From the NCBI RefSeq assembly GCF_009833085.1, contig NZ_QRBZ01000035.1:38683-102682 (forward strand): a DNA stretch of 64,000 nt, given 5' to 3'. The notes under the pieces were generated by a model. That model was not told the origin of the DNA, did not search any database, and saw only the letters and a program-made list of their open reading frames with translations. The translations under genes and the position numbers were made by a program. Shown here piece by piece: positions 63,655 to 64,000 of this stretch (positions are counted from its first letter, which is position 1; the number at the start of each line of letters is the position of its first letter). This DNA is from Nitrosomonas oligotropha (lineage in GTDB: Bacteria > Pseudomonadota > Gammaproteobacteria > Burkholderiales > Nitrosomonadaceae).

Positions 63655-64000
63655 CTAAGCTAGTACATCAAAATTCGGCGTTACCTTATCTAAATAATCT
63701 CCCCATTTCACCATTAACTCACGTCGTTTTTCAAATAAATCACTTCTCCGGTAAGCGGCCTCTGTTTGATTTTCGATCACATGAGCTAATGCTGCTTCGC
63801 AAACTTCCCGTGGAAAATTGGTTTTGTCGCCACACCAATCACGGAACGAGCTCCGAAGTCCATGCACAGTAGCTTCAGGGTAAGAAACGCTTTTGAGCAT
63901 TTTACTAACGGCTACATCGCTGAGTTTTCGACCAAACACATGATCGTCATTCCCTGATTTGTATTTTTCTAACAAAGCCAGTATTTCCAAGCACTCACGG
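63655..64000 (-). CDS. P4-type integrase, C-terminal part (runs off window)
   Basis: The visible 115 or so codons are the catalytic end of a P4-like tyrosine integrase: HVFGRKLSDVAVSKMLK, ATVHGLRSSFRDWCGDKTNF (the HxLR box), CEAALAHVIENQTEAAYRRSDLFEKRRELMVKWGDYL (His and nucleophile Tyr). The ATG at 63990 is only an internal Met; the true start lies beyond 64000. These integrases sit at one end of islands placed in tRNA genes, so the window's right edge is probably near the island's end. The 63382-63654 spacer next to it holds no gene. Confidence 0.82.
   Translation of the reverse strand, partial: RECLEILALLEKYKSGNDDHVFGRKLSDVAVSKMLKSVSYPEATVHGLRSSFRDWCGDKTNFPREVCEAALAHVIENQTEAAYRRSDLFEKRRELMVKWGDYLDKVTPNFDVLA

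Overview
The window looks like a chromosome segment of a betaproteobacterial nitrifier of the Nitrosomonas type. This is inferred from a PEP-CTERM protein with HAF repeats, a FecR-TPR-barrel outer-membrane protein, a Cus-type metal efflux operon and a mid-GC housekeeping background. It falls into two halves. About 0.2-23.9 kb is ordinary chromosome with fairly GC-rich, well-spaced genes. From about 24 kb to the right edge lies a visibly more AT-rich accessory region (a defence island) with phage, satellite and integrase genes and several defence modules.

Left half. A truncated IS3-family transposase sits at the edge. It is followed by a two-gene operon (giant FecR-TPR-beta-barrel protein plus a small partner), an orphan soluble protein and a CHASE2 adenylate cyclase. 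A metal block comes next: a ZnuD-like TonB receptor, a small membrane protein and a Fur/Zur-family repressor, with matching TGCAAC dyads in front of the receptor and the repressor. Divergent to these run a TPR protein, a His-rich CzcI-like protein, a previously uncalled 21-codon leader ORF, and cusC-cusB(-F)-cusA for Cu(I)/Ag(I) efflux. Then come the HAF/PEP-CTERM protein, two methyltransferases and an EamA exporter; one methyltransferase is bracketed by two copies of a dispersed repeat.

Accessory half. (1) 24.0-25.8 kb: a divergent DUF6615-like / DUF2971 pair enclosed by a 13-bp direct repeat that resembles the 3' end of tRNA-Ser. (2) 25.8-28.9 kb: a gene remnant, an acidic CxxC protein, an inovirus-Gp2/YagK-like replication protein and an AlpA-type regulator. 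(3) 29.7-33.4 kb: a recombination module (recombination directionality factor-like protein, YqaJ exonuclease, DUF932 protein, zinc-ribbon/glycine-zipper protein). (4) 33.9-52.5 kb: the centrepiece, a DNA phosphorothioation defence locus. It has a small regulator, SspB-like DUF4007, an SspC-like ATPase and an SspD-like PAPS-reductase-fold protein (modification). These are followed by DptF/DptG/DptH (SspFGH-type restriction), a coupled Mrr-type nuclease, and a convergent phosphorothioation-associated methyltransferase. No cysteine desulfurase is present, so sulfur must come from a host IscS-type enzyme. (5) 52.8-56.1 kb: an SOS mutagenesis operon, umuD - DnaQ/GIY-YIG fusion - umuC, behind a LexA-like box. 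(6) 56.2-57.6 kb: a ChaN/TraB-like periplasmic protein overlapping an HNH nuclease lipoprotein. (7) 57.7-61.2 kb: an IetAS ATPase-subtilase system. (8) 61.4-64 kb: an orphan ORF, a broken tyrosine recombinase, a small acidic protein and the C-terminal part of a P4-type integrase running off the window.

The locus most worth attention is the phosphorothioation system, because it has an internally duplicated DptH and an extra nuclease, and appears to have separate control of the modification and restriction halves. The repeat-bounded DUF6615/DUF2971 cassette is the second candidate.
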